Assembly: GCA_013420905.1 (NCBI GenBank)
Contig: JAAXNY010000015.1
Coordinates: 460,406 to 524,405, forward strand
Source: Collybia mongolica
Taxonomy: Eukaryota; Basidiomycota; Agaricomycetes; Agaricales; Clitocybaceae
Direction of reading: 5' to 3'
DNA: 64,000 nucleotides
The notes under the pieces were generated by a model. It did not search any database, had not been told where the DNA came from, and was given only the letters and a program-made list of their open reading frames with translations. Shown here piece by piece: positions 43,801-53,384 of this stretch (position 1 is its first letter; each line of letters begins with the position of its first letter). The translations under genes were made by a program, and so were the position numbers.

Positions 43801-43862
43801 AGATGGAATTCCTTTCCATCATAGGTACAGTTCATTCAACTTTACTACTACTACCATTGTAC

Positions 43863-44390
43863 TTCTGAGTCTATCATGTCTACTTTCTTGAATAAACATA
43901 CTAGCACATGAGGTTCGACGAACCTCGCATCCTTGAGTCCATGTTCCCTAATGCCACAATAGGCTGATGAGGATAAAAGTGAAGAGTCTAAGAGATTTGG
44001 CATTGCAAGCCTCAGCTCGCTCTATTTTATCACTACTATTGACCATCAATCAGAGCCCACCAAATGAATTTTCTTGATAACAACAACAATTCTGGTGTGT
44101 GAGGTTCGTCGAACCTCACATTTACTTCTGAGTCTATCATGCCTACTCTCTTGAACAAACATACTAGCACATGAGGTTCGACGAACCTCACATCCTTGAG
44201 TCCATGTTCCCAAATGCCTCAATAGGCTGATGAGGATAAAAATGAAGAGTCTAAGAAGTTTGGCATTGTAAGCCTCGGCTCGCTCTATTTTATTACTACT
44301 ATTGATCATCAATCAGAGCCCACCAAATGCAATTTCTTGATAACAATTCTGGTGTGTGAGGTTCGTCGAACCTCGCGTTTCCGAGTAACA
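43863..44390. repeat. ~263-bp direct tandem repeat, two copies
   Basis: Copies begin at CTGAGTCTATCATG (about 43865 and 44128). Each contains a GAGGTTC hairpin, CTTGAGTCCATGTTCC, AATAGGCTGATGAGG and AATCAGAGCCCACCAAATG, and each is followed by another hairpin copy. No coding potential. Confidence 0.85.
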
Positions 44391-45501
44391 ACACTTCCAA
44401 ATGCTCCAATAGATGCGAGGTTCCACGAACCTCACATTTTGTTCACTGGTGTTTGCTGGGTGATGAGAGAGACTATGAGACGAGACTCTATGAGCCTCGC
44501 TTCGAACGCGAGAAAACCGGGGATGATGTGTTTGGTTTGGTTGGTTTGGTTAGAACTGACCGTCTGACGGTCCAATGCGAAGCCATGAAGAATACAGCAG
44601 TAACAACTAAGAAACTAATTAGACGACAAAGTGTGGCGCGGGCAGAGCTCGGTGATCCTCGAAATCAACTTTGTGGAATGCAATTCTAGGTGATAGACAC
44701 CACCTTGACAATTCTATCTGAGGTCAGAAGAACTCGAGTACACCGATAGCCCTAAGTAATGATGAGATAACTAACTAGAATAATAGCAAGATCACCGAAG
44801 GGTGGAATGAGGTTTGATGAGCCTCGAGAATGGCACACCTGGAACTCGATAACGAGTGGCCAATCCCGTTTGATAACCTACTCAACCTACTCACATTAAC
44901 ATTATTTGAACCCGGGCGCAATCTTTGATCAGCTGTTCGTACATGGGATATCCTCGCCAGTAGGACCGGGAATTTTTACACTAACTCAATACCTCGCGTG
45001 AGATAGGCGAGGTTCGTCGAGCCTCACATTTACTCACCTGATGCTGCTGCGACTAGGGGTGGCTGGTTTGGTTATGTTGGTTCGGTCGTGCCTCGGGACA
45101 TTTGTGGGCCTTATTCAATGACCGAAGATGAGACTTGTCGAGCCTCGCACAATATGCATACCTCCCGTGCGATAACACCAAGGATGAAAGCGAGGTTCGT
45201 GGAACCTCGCGTTCTGCTCATTTTGTAACTGTAAATTGCAGGACTTCAGTTCGACAATGCTCATAAGACTCACCTTTTTATCGCACAGCCGGGAGCAGTA
45301 TTCAGTCTTGTTCTTTTGATTATTCTGGTTGACGAAGAGCCAAGGTCGAACTGAACAAAGATGCAGGTATTAGTGTGATGCAATTAAATATTAGAAGTAT
45401 CTATTAATCGCCAAGAAACACTATCAAAAAATACTAGACTACAAGATTATATACAAATGGAAGGTAGGTAGAGTAATTACATTGAATAGAACAACGGCGG
45501 C
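44391..45501. other. Hairpin-rich spacer; no gene recognised
   Basis: Holds several hairpin copies, including variants with compensating-looking changes (GAGGTTT-GAT-GAGCCTC near 44814). The short plus-strand ORFs at 44337-44689 are translations of repeats. A small AT-rich stretch at 45370-45480 would lie just downstream of the RING-type gene. Confidence 0.5.
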
Positions 45502-46131
45502 TCAATCGGCCAGCCAACCAAAATGAATAGCAAGAGCGGGACGGGCGCAAATAGGGCCTACCCCGAAATTAGACTACTAAAACGATCAGAATGAAAGACT
45601 TACAGGCCATTCTATCATCGTTCTCACCCATGGTCGGCAGGTTGAAGACGCATTTCTGTATTTAAGTTGTGTAAGTTAGCTGTCTGCGAAGGGGATTCGA
45701 CTTACCTGGCAGTACCATAAGCGACGGCACGTACAAGTGAGGAGATGCGGTTCGCGAGGGGCTGGATCTTCGAGACAGATCTTGAAGGACTTAGACGAGG
45801 AGGGGGTGGGCAAATCAAGTCAACTCACCGGGCACATAGTGTCCTCGCGCCAGTGAGGATCCTATGTACTATAAGGCCGAAGCAAGAAGCGAAGAAACAA
45901 AACTTACCGACGCCTCATCCTCGAAGAAACGCTCGACCAACCGCGATGCCGGAAGACCTGCTCGGCGAACGGACTCCATAAGAATCTCAAAGGGAATGAG
46001 TTACGCGATGCTCGATATGAAGAGAAACGTACCTTGTGAATCCTTTCCCGAGAAAAAACACCAAGGAACGCCGGCGGGAGGGCGAGACGGAGAGACGAAA
46101 CCCACGTTATACCGCGCGAGATGATAGGCAT
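45502..46131 (-). CDS. Small RING-type zinc-finger protein, six exons
   Basis: Exons by splice signal and frame: 46131-~46033 (MPIISRGITWVSS to SRERIHK), then ILMESVRRAGLPASRLVERF to EDEAS, DPHWREDTMCP, ICLEDPAPREPHLL to TCTCRRLWYCQ, KCVFNLPTMGENDDRMA, and a last exon completing CPICARPALAIHFGWLAD with TGA at 45502-45504. All junctions are phase-consistent with GTAAG/GTGAG donors. The cysteine order C-x2-C, T-C-x-C, Y-C-x2-C, C-P-x-C is that of a RING or RING-like E3 ubiquitin-ligase domain, with no His ligand visible. About 135 residues. Partner and substrate unknown. It sits alone in the hairpin-rich compartment and looks intact. Confidence 0.75.
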
Positions 46132-47079
46132 GGAAGTGGTGGTGGTGGGACAAGAGAGTGAGGTTGATTGAATTATAAGACCGCTTGAAGTGAAGTATAA
46201 AGTTTGTTAGCAGAGGTTGCGTCGTGTGCGAAAAAAAAAACAGAAGCTATTCGAAAGTTAGGGACTCACTGTAATATGGTGGTCAGGGTTAAGAAAGACG
46301 GAGTAGTCACCTTAGCAAATAGAGATCTTCAAGTGAGCTATATGCTGAGGAAAAATGCCTTCTTTTAGATTAAGCCGCCAAACCTTCGTGTGAGATATGA
46401 CATCCCCAATACCTGCAGTATATCTCTCCGCGGAATCTTTTACACATCGCATCGAGTAACCCTCTCCCCCGGGACAGAAACACCCTCAATCCCTCCCTTT
46501 ATGGCTTCCGTGCACAAAGTTTCCGAACGTCGCGTACTGGCATTCCGCTGCCGACTTCTCACTGCTATCCCTTACTTCCGGCTCACAATATCCACACCAC
46601 CTGCCACGAGGGTTCCTGTTCGTCAGTGCTGTGCGCGGCGTTCTTCGGACTTCATAAACTGAAATCCCGTAATCGTCAACTCATCTCCTGGGCATCACTA
46701 GCCACGATGTTGACAGGGGTGCGATGACTTTCGAAAAGACACAACACCATATCTATGTTATAGAGATGAAGTTCTAATTATGTTCACGAGTTTCTAAATG
46801 GGAACGACAATTTATTTTTATTTTGCAGCGATGGTGACCGAATGGCTATCACGAAACTGGGGAGGGGAAGTAAGTAGATAGTATGTGGGGCGGGAACGGA
46901 TGTGGGTTTTTGGAATTAAGAGCGATCCTTGAATCTTGCGGATTATCGTCAAATGGTGTAGTAGATCGGCTGAGAACAATTTAGCTTGTACACGCTACGA
47001 GAAGAATGAGACGACTTACGGACAGACGTGGAAGTTACAATTACAAAGTAAAGCGCTCTGCGAAGCACAATGAGAGAAG
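46132..47079. other. No gene recognised
   Basis: Immediately upstream of the RING-type gene. Contains a short A-rich tract (46230-46240) and unconvincing short ORFs. No hairpin copies are seen in this interval. Confidence 0.5.
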
Positions 47080-48110
47080 TTAGAGCGGCAGGGGGACGCT
47101 GACCACCGGGACGAAGAGCAGCCAAGGAATGGAAACCTGACGGAGACCGTTAGCGATGCACGAGAGGACCATCGTCGCGGACGCACGGAGCTCCGACTGA
47201 CCCCAGAGACGGTCCAACAGAAGGACGCTAGGTAACTCTCGAAAAGTTACGCGAGTATGACCGAGTTCAGAGGGCCGCAAGCACAGGTGAGGCGTCGAGA
47301 AAGAAGGAGTAGTGTCAGGAGCAAACCCCGTAACTCTACTATAGAACGATGAGAGAAGGTGGTATTGGGAGCAGGCCCCGCAACACCAGGTGGATCGTTG
47401 ATGAAGCCGTTGTGGTGTGGTGAAAGGTTGGTGGGGATGAGGGTGGAAGGGAAGAAGTGACGAGAACGCGCCCAAAGAACAATTCAACAGTCAGGTGACA
47501 ACTTATCGCCGAGATCACCGAGTCTGGAACACCGGCGGTCTATCGGTTCAATTATCGGACTCGTCACTTGTTCCGCAACCTGTTCCGCTCCCACCACTAC
47601 ACAACGTACGGGGTCTGCTCCTGCGTCTGTCTTACACCCCTCGGATTACTACAGCGTACGGGGTCTGCTCCTGCGCCTGTATCTCTTGTCGCCCGATTCC
47701 TCCATCCAAACTCGACACCCGAGGTTCGTCGAACCTCGCCGTTCTCGTGCATCGGGGCCCACTCTAGCCCACGCAAACTCCTGCGCCTACTCAAAACTTC
47801 AACGTGGCCTGTCAAAAGGAACTTACCTCAGATGGACAAAGTTCGTCAAAAGAGTGTCTTCCTGCTCACTTTGACCAATTCTTTCGTGTAGATTTTATAT
47901 ACAATCCCTCCCGCGCACCTACGACGCAACAACCGCCTGACCACCCGCGAAAACGGCTTGAGTGCCGACGTACACGTTTGACCTGAAGGCACAACGAGGT
48001 TCGTTGATCCTCAACCTCAACCCCACCAACGCATCCTCGGACCAATGCTAACTCGTTTCTTTAGGCGCGTATACGCGAGGTTCGTCGAACATCATGTTTC
48101 CGCCCCTCCA
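47080..48110. repeat. ~1 kb block duplicated at 51.95-53.04 kb (direct)
   Basis: Near-identical stretches at 47265-47800 and 52140-52700 (for example GAACAATTCAACAGTCAGG and CGATAATTGAACCG on the other strand), and again at 47900-48110 versus 52800-53040. Offset is about 4.9 kb. It carries inverted pairs of the CGTACGG/TCCTGCG motif and a hairpin. ORFs in both copies are frame-shifted relative to each other, so I do not call genes. Confidence 0.85.
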
Positions 48111-49419
48111 TAGCTGACATTTGACCCCCGCCGAAAAGCCACTTGACGAAGCGTACTCTCAACCGATTTCAGGGCCAAACGAAGTTGTACGGTCAGTGTC
48201 TCTGTCCGTGAAATAATCGCCACCTCAGTACTAATGCAATTCTCTCGTAGAATCCTGTATACCCGAGGTTCCTCGAACCTCGCCTTTCTCGTTTTCATCG
48301 CGTCTGATCCCCGCCGGCACTCTTAGGAGTCTACTGTGCAGGGATCAACCTGCCATCTTCCACATCCCAAATATTCAAAGAAACCAGTATATAAGGCTTG
48401 GAACATCAAGCCGTCGGGTCGCGACGCTCACTCCCTTCTGGAACAGGAACCTCCCCACTCACAATCCCACCCCAGCCGATACCCAACGTACGGAATTTCC
48501 TCCTACGTTTCTCTTCTTTATTCGAGCAGACGCAGCGCACGGGGATTTCTCCTGCGCTTATAGTCCTTCGCCTCAAACATACGAATCATTGTTTCTAGCA
48601 GGCAAGGTTCGTCGAACCTCAACTTTCCCGAGCGTTTACACAGGGCTGGCATCTGATCTTCGCCGAAAAGCCGCTTGACGACGTAGCGTGCTCATCGATT
48701 TGAGGCCAAAACCAAGTTATACGGTCAGTGCCTCTGCCTGCGAGATCATTGCCATCTCAGTACTGACCCGGTTCCCCTCGTGAAGTCCTGTATACCCGAG
48801 GTTCCTCGAACCTCACCTTTCTCGTGTAACGGGGTCTGATCCCCACCGGCACTCTCTCAAGTCTACTGCGCAAGGATCAACTCGTCCCCTTCCACATCCC
48901 AAATATTCAAAGAATCCAATTTACAAGGCCTTGGCTCCCTCCTGGAATAAAAAACTACCCACTCCGCAATCCCACTCCAGCCAATGCGCAACGTACGGAG
49001 TTTCCTCCTGCGTTTTTTTCTCCACTTTGAATGGAGGCCGCGTACGGCGGTTTCTCCTGCGCCTTCCTTCCTCCAACTCAGATGTCCAAATACCTGATCA
49101 CCGTCGTAAACAACAGCTTGATTGACCGTGTACATACGTGCGAGGTTCGTCGAACCTCCCTGTGTCTCTAGCTTGTACTGACTCACTTTAATAGAATGCT
49201 CGATCCCGTTTGATGATATCTATGACCGCGCGCTACCTGGCATGACCCTAAACTCCAGAAATCTGGCCTGAGATAGAACAGGTTGCGAAACAAAAAGTCA
49301 TAGTTGTGTTTGAGTACATGGGTAGACTAGTAAACTCGTAACAATGGAATTGATATCATATTACTGCGGTGGCAGCCAAAACGGCTTGCCGGAACATCCT
49401 CAGGATCCACTTAAGACTT

Positions 49420-49912
49420 TCCCGAGAGCAGGCCATACATCTCTGAACGACTTGTCATAATCGAACAAGAGGAGTCGAGTGATACGACGCACCTTTGCCC
49501 TTTCTTTTATCGAGGAAAGCGTCCATCGAGGATTTCTTCTCACGCACTAGAGAAGACAAAACCATGTCTGCTGTATCCGTCACCAAGAAGGTATAGGTAA
49601 CGACAGTCTCTTCCTGGGGTTGTCGGAGCGCTCTGCCGATAACCTGGTGTTCTTCCTGAGCACCCCAGGGTTGGTCCTACGAAGGAGCTTAGCACATCAA
49701 ATACCGGCCGCAGAATTCACAAGAAAAATAATTACCGTGGCAACAGCGAGATCGGTTTCTCGTGTCCAACCCTCGGGAAGGAGGGAATCGTCATCCGGAA
49801 ACAGCCCATGCTTCACACCAGTATTACGCTGCCAGCGAGGGTATCCCCAGGGCGCGCCGTCGTGCATGACGTTCAGCTGGGTGAGTGTGCCGTGAACTAT
49901 ATGGCTAGGCAT
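49420..49912 (-). pseudogene. Internally deleted copy of the SNF2 gene
   Basis: Reads MPSHIVHGTLTQLNVMHDGA to LPEGWTRET, matching the first 53 residues of the helicase at 57867, then jumps without a gap to VATVIIFL, the helicase C-terminal motif V region. Unspliced intron sequence and the ILGRALR-like region follow in the same order as at 60975-61260. About 2.9 kb is missing relative to 58028-60937. Introns are retained, so the copy arose at DNA level. Stops and frame shifts make it non-functional. Confidence 0.85.
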
Positions 49913-51010
49913 ATTTTGAGCAAAGTGAGTGAGCGGTGTGGAGGTCGGAGGGGCAAGTCTGGAGGTCCAAATACTACGAGGTGAATGACGAATATCCTTT
50001 CACCCCTCACCTTTTTATACAGAAAAGAGATCGTAATAATACTGTATATAGTCCGAAAGAGTTTACATGAAAAATATCAGTTACACTATAACGGAATGTA
50101 GCCAAGAGAAAACTCAAGCCCCCCAAAAAACTCCACCAGACAAATATGACGTTTGAGGAGGCGGCATTAACACCTGGATCCATGTTTCAGAAGGCAAAAT
50201 TAGATTAGCAGCGGATGCAGTATACCTCATTCGAGACTCTTGGTTGTTTATGCTTCAGGAACATATGGAAGATTTCGAGACCAACTAACTAGAAGGAAAT
50301 AATCAGATATCCATAAGAAGGAAAGCAAAAGAAACTTACGTAGAGTTGAGGAAACGGCCCGTGGAGCTTAAGAATGGAATTCGTATGATACTCCAATAAC
50401 TAGGAAGCATATCATAAGACAAAACTGACGGGGATTTAGGAACGCAAGCAGGACACTCACTGGTAAGGTGACCAGATGTATCTGGAGAAGTCGTTAGGCT
50501 AGACATTTGTTCAAGTGTATTTATCGAAGCCGTATGCGCATGCAAGAGATGTATAGCGGCATCAAGTCACAGACGCAGGAGAGCTCCCCGTACGTTGTTA
50601 AACCAAACCAGACTCAGGAGTAACCCCCGTAAGTCGATCTAAGGCAAGTGGCTACAGTTTTTGCGAAAGTGGAGCAGCTCGGACGCAATGAAGACGGTAA
50701 GAATGGGGAGAGGAATTTTTTTTGTCAATTATTTGTTGATCGTATGATTCTTGTTTGTTTGGATAGCCGGTGCGGCGTTTCGAACTCCACACTTCTCCAA
50801 TATTGCATCCTTCGCACTAGGACTCTTAGTGGTAAACTGGCCCGCATCTGCGTACGGGGTTTGCTCCTACGCAGGATAGTGCAACATGTGGGGTTTGCTC
50901 CTGTGTATGCATTTGGGATGTCATTCTCGTTGATGACAGTCGTCCCTCCCAAGCATGCATTATCTTGGCCAGTAAGTCAGTACCTCATCTTGCCGAAACG
51001 CCCCTTCTAA
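49913..51010 (-). repeat. Inverted copy of the SNF2 upstream region
   Basis: Reverse-complement match to 56.75-57.86 kb over about 1.1 kb, including the CGTACGG motifs (50851, 50885) and a short ORF (50545-50336) whose N-terminal ~45 residues (ASINTLEQMSSLTTSPDTSG) agree with the one at 57209. After YWS the two copies differ by one base and the frames diverge. Confidence 0.85.
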
Positions 51011-51169
51011 TTCTGTAGTAAATGGCACGGATTTACAGACCGCCCGCCGAATCGTCTCCACACCGGCCTCCTTCGTGAGACTCATTATGGACCTCAGGGC
51101 CATGCGCTCGTTGATGGCAAGTACAATGATTCGAGCAGAATGTTACTATGTCTGTTAAAGCTCCGTTTC

Positions 51170-51830
51170 CGTGTTAGTTTTATCGCGCTCTATTACAGCA
51201 GACCTCCGCGCGAGGTTCGACGAACCACGGATTATCATTTCATCCCCATACTTCGCAGGCCATTCCGCCACTGTCTCCGACGACGGTACATCTGTACAAC
51301 GACCCTTGGTACGGGACTGGGGACGGTAATGAGACATCGGGGACCCTGGGATGTAATTGACGGAGTCTGGAAGGGAACGGTCTGATGTTTAGGGCTCGCA
51401 GGCGCAACAGACAATCAGCGTTCACAAGTAAGATGCTTACCCAGTGGCATGTTCGCTACCTTTCAACAAAACCGCCTCTACTACGACTCAACTAGCAGGC
51501 ACGGCACCTAGTATGTGGACGTCGATGTCGGGCTGGGCTCTCCATGGGGTAATAGCCTAGCCTGGGGAAACGATTCGCACTGTGACATAGTTGACTGAGC
51601 GGGAAGCCAGAAATATCACGCGTTTGAACAGTGCAAAGTATGTGCGAGACCTAGTGTCTCATCTTCCCGCCGTCTTATAATACGCCGTGTATATCTCGGA
51701 ACCAACCAACATGTCGCGTTTGGATCACCTTTAGGGTTGCGTGGGGAAGGCGACGAAGTATGAATGGGGAGGCTACGACTATATGGCGAGACTATGAGCC
51801 CCAATTAATTGTGTTACATGGCGTGGCAAG
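51170..51830 (+). pseudogene. Rearranged fragments of the 871-aa gene
   Basis: 51440-51680 reads in the sense of the 871-aa protein (HVRYL ... QQNRL, TWYVDVGV-like, YVRDLVSHLPA-like) with about 130 bp deleted and several stops. 51240-51290 matches the same gene in the opposite orientation (the AEWPAKYADE region). 51290-51390 matches 56560-56660 directly. So the divergent gene pair is represented here in inverted order, scrambled. Confidence 0.75.
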
Positions 51831-51949
51831 TGAACTTATGGCAGTCGGTGTCACTCGAAGTTCCGATCGTTCATATTGTAACGTATTGTTGATTTATTGT
51901 ACAAAGGGCCGCAATATGAACTAGATACTTGCTGAGTGTAACGAAGCCG

Positions 51950-53040
51950 GTGCTACGAATCGACTGGCGAGCACGACGAAGGGAAGCCAAGCAAAAATAA
52001 ATGGAAACCTGAGGGAGACTGTTAGCTATGCATGACAGGATAATCGTCACGGACGTACGGAGCTCCAACTGACCCGAAACCTTTTCTATGAATGACCGAG
52101 AATCCTCAGGGGCAGTCCAAGGGAAGAGCGCTAGGTAACCCTTGAAAAGTTACGCGAGTATGACCGAGTTCAGAGGGCCGCAAGCACAGGTGAGGCGTCG
52201 AGGAGGAAGGAGTAGTGTCAGGAGCAAACCCCGCAACTCTACTGTAGAACGAAGAGAGAAGATGGTATTGGGAGCAGGCCCCGCAACACCAAGTGGATCG
52301 TTGTTGTTGAGGTCGTCGTGGTGTGGTGAAAGGTCGGTGGGGATGGGGTGGAAAGGAAGAAGTGACGAAAACGCGCCCAAAGAACAATTCAACAGTCAGG
52401 TGACAACTTATCGCCGAGATCACCGAGTCTGGAACACCGGCGGTCTATCGGTTCAATTATCGGACTCGTCACTTGTTCCGCAACCTGTTCCGCTCCCACC
52501 ACTACACAACGTACGGGGTCTGCTCCTGCGTCTGTCTTACACCCCTCGGATTACTACAGCGTACGGGGTCTGCTCCTGCGCCTGTATCTCTTGTCGCCTG
52601 ATTCCTCCATCCAAACTCGACACCCGAGGTTCGTCGAACCTCGCTGTTCTCGTGCATCGGGGCCCACTCCAGCCCACACAAACTCCTGCGCCTACTCAAA
52701 AACTCAACTTCGCCTGTAAAGAGAGACATACTCACACCGTATGACAAGGTTCATTAACTGAGCATCGTCTCGCTCATGCTGACCCACTCTATCACTTAGG
52801 TTCTATATACAATCCCAACCGTGCACCTACGACGCAACAACCGCCTGACCACCCGCGAAAACGGCTTGAGTCCCGACGTACTCATTTGACCTGAAGGCAC
52901 AACGAGGTTCGTTGATCCTCAGCCCCATCAACGCATCCTCGGACCAATGCTAACTCGTTTCTTTAGGCACGTATACGCGAGGTTCGTCGAACAACATGTT
53001 TCCGCCCCTCCATGGCTGACATCTGACCCCCGCCGAAAAG
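51950..53040. repeat. Second copy of the ~1 kb block (see 47.08-48.11 kb)
   Basis: Direct duplicate with high identity, same hairpin (52626) and motif pairs (52510/52560). The two copies flank the deleted inverted unit. Confidence 0.85.
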
Positions 53041-53384
53041 CCACGTATATCAACCAGTACATCAGACTTGGAACATTGAGCCGTCGAGGGCTCACTCCCC
53101 TTTGGAATAGGAACCTTTCAGTCCCCAATCCCACTCCAGCCGATACCCAACGTACCGAGTTTCCTCCTGCTTTTCTCCCTTTATTTTCGAGCAGAGGCAG
53201 CGTACCGGGATTCCTCCTGCGAATGTATTCCTTCGATTCGTCCTGTACCATGCTATTATCATTGTACTTTGTGCCGGTTCGTCTTATTGCAGATCTTGCA
53301 ATCGAGCAAAACGAGGTGTCATAGTATATTTAAAACATATTAATGCGTAGAAAAAGCGGATGCTAATACGAATACAAGAAGTAC

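Larger units (their letters stand above)
47605..53225. repeat. Paired CGTACGG...TCCTGCG motifs with ~50-bp spacing
   Basis: A ~21-bp motif (CGTACGG, 7-8 variable bases, CTCCTGCG) occurs as direct pairs at 47605/47655, 48487/48537, 48992/49041, 52510/52560 and 53151/53201; spacing is 50 bp in four pairs and 49 in one. Inverted pairs occur near 47318/47369 and 52220/52272. Variants with 34-37 bp spacing lie at 50851/50885 and 56.88-57.17 kb, and a reversed pair at 63.30-63.36 kb. A hairpin copy usually follows within 65-110 bp. Confidence 0.75.

Noticed and set aside
43173..43835. Two ~200-codon minus-strand ORFs of Pro-Asn-Pro-Cys-Ser-Ser repeats
   Set aside because: Pure translation of the minisatellite, open in more than one frame, with no flanking gene structure.
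43968..44255. CTGATGAGG words at 43970 and 44232 as further hammerhead cores
   Set aside because: No stem II can close after CUGAUGA, and GAA with stem III is missing at the right place.
47080..47487. 135-codon ORF (minus) and its relative at 52106-52423
   Set aside because: The two near-identical DNA copies read in different frames after small indels, so no protein is conserved.
43910..49160. CRISPR-like array of palindromic repeats
   Set aside because: Spacing is irregular (tens to thousands of bp), spacers are not of uniform size, and the genome is eukaryotic.
44740..49260. CCCTAA as inverted telomere repeats marking a telomere-telomere fusion
   Set aside because: Only isolated CCCTAA hexamers (44748, 49249); no array of two or more units in that orientation was seen.
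50648..51010. 120-codon ORF in the SNF2 upstream copy
   Set aside because: Not maintained in the homologous region at 56.75-57.13 kb; it runs through the repeat motifs.
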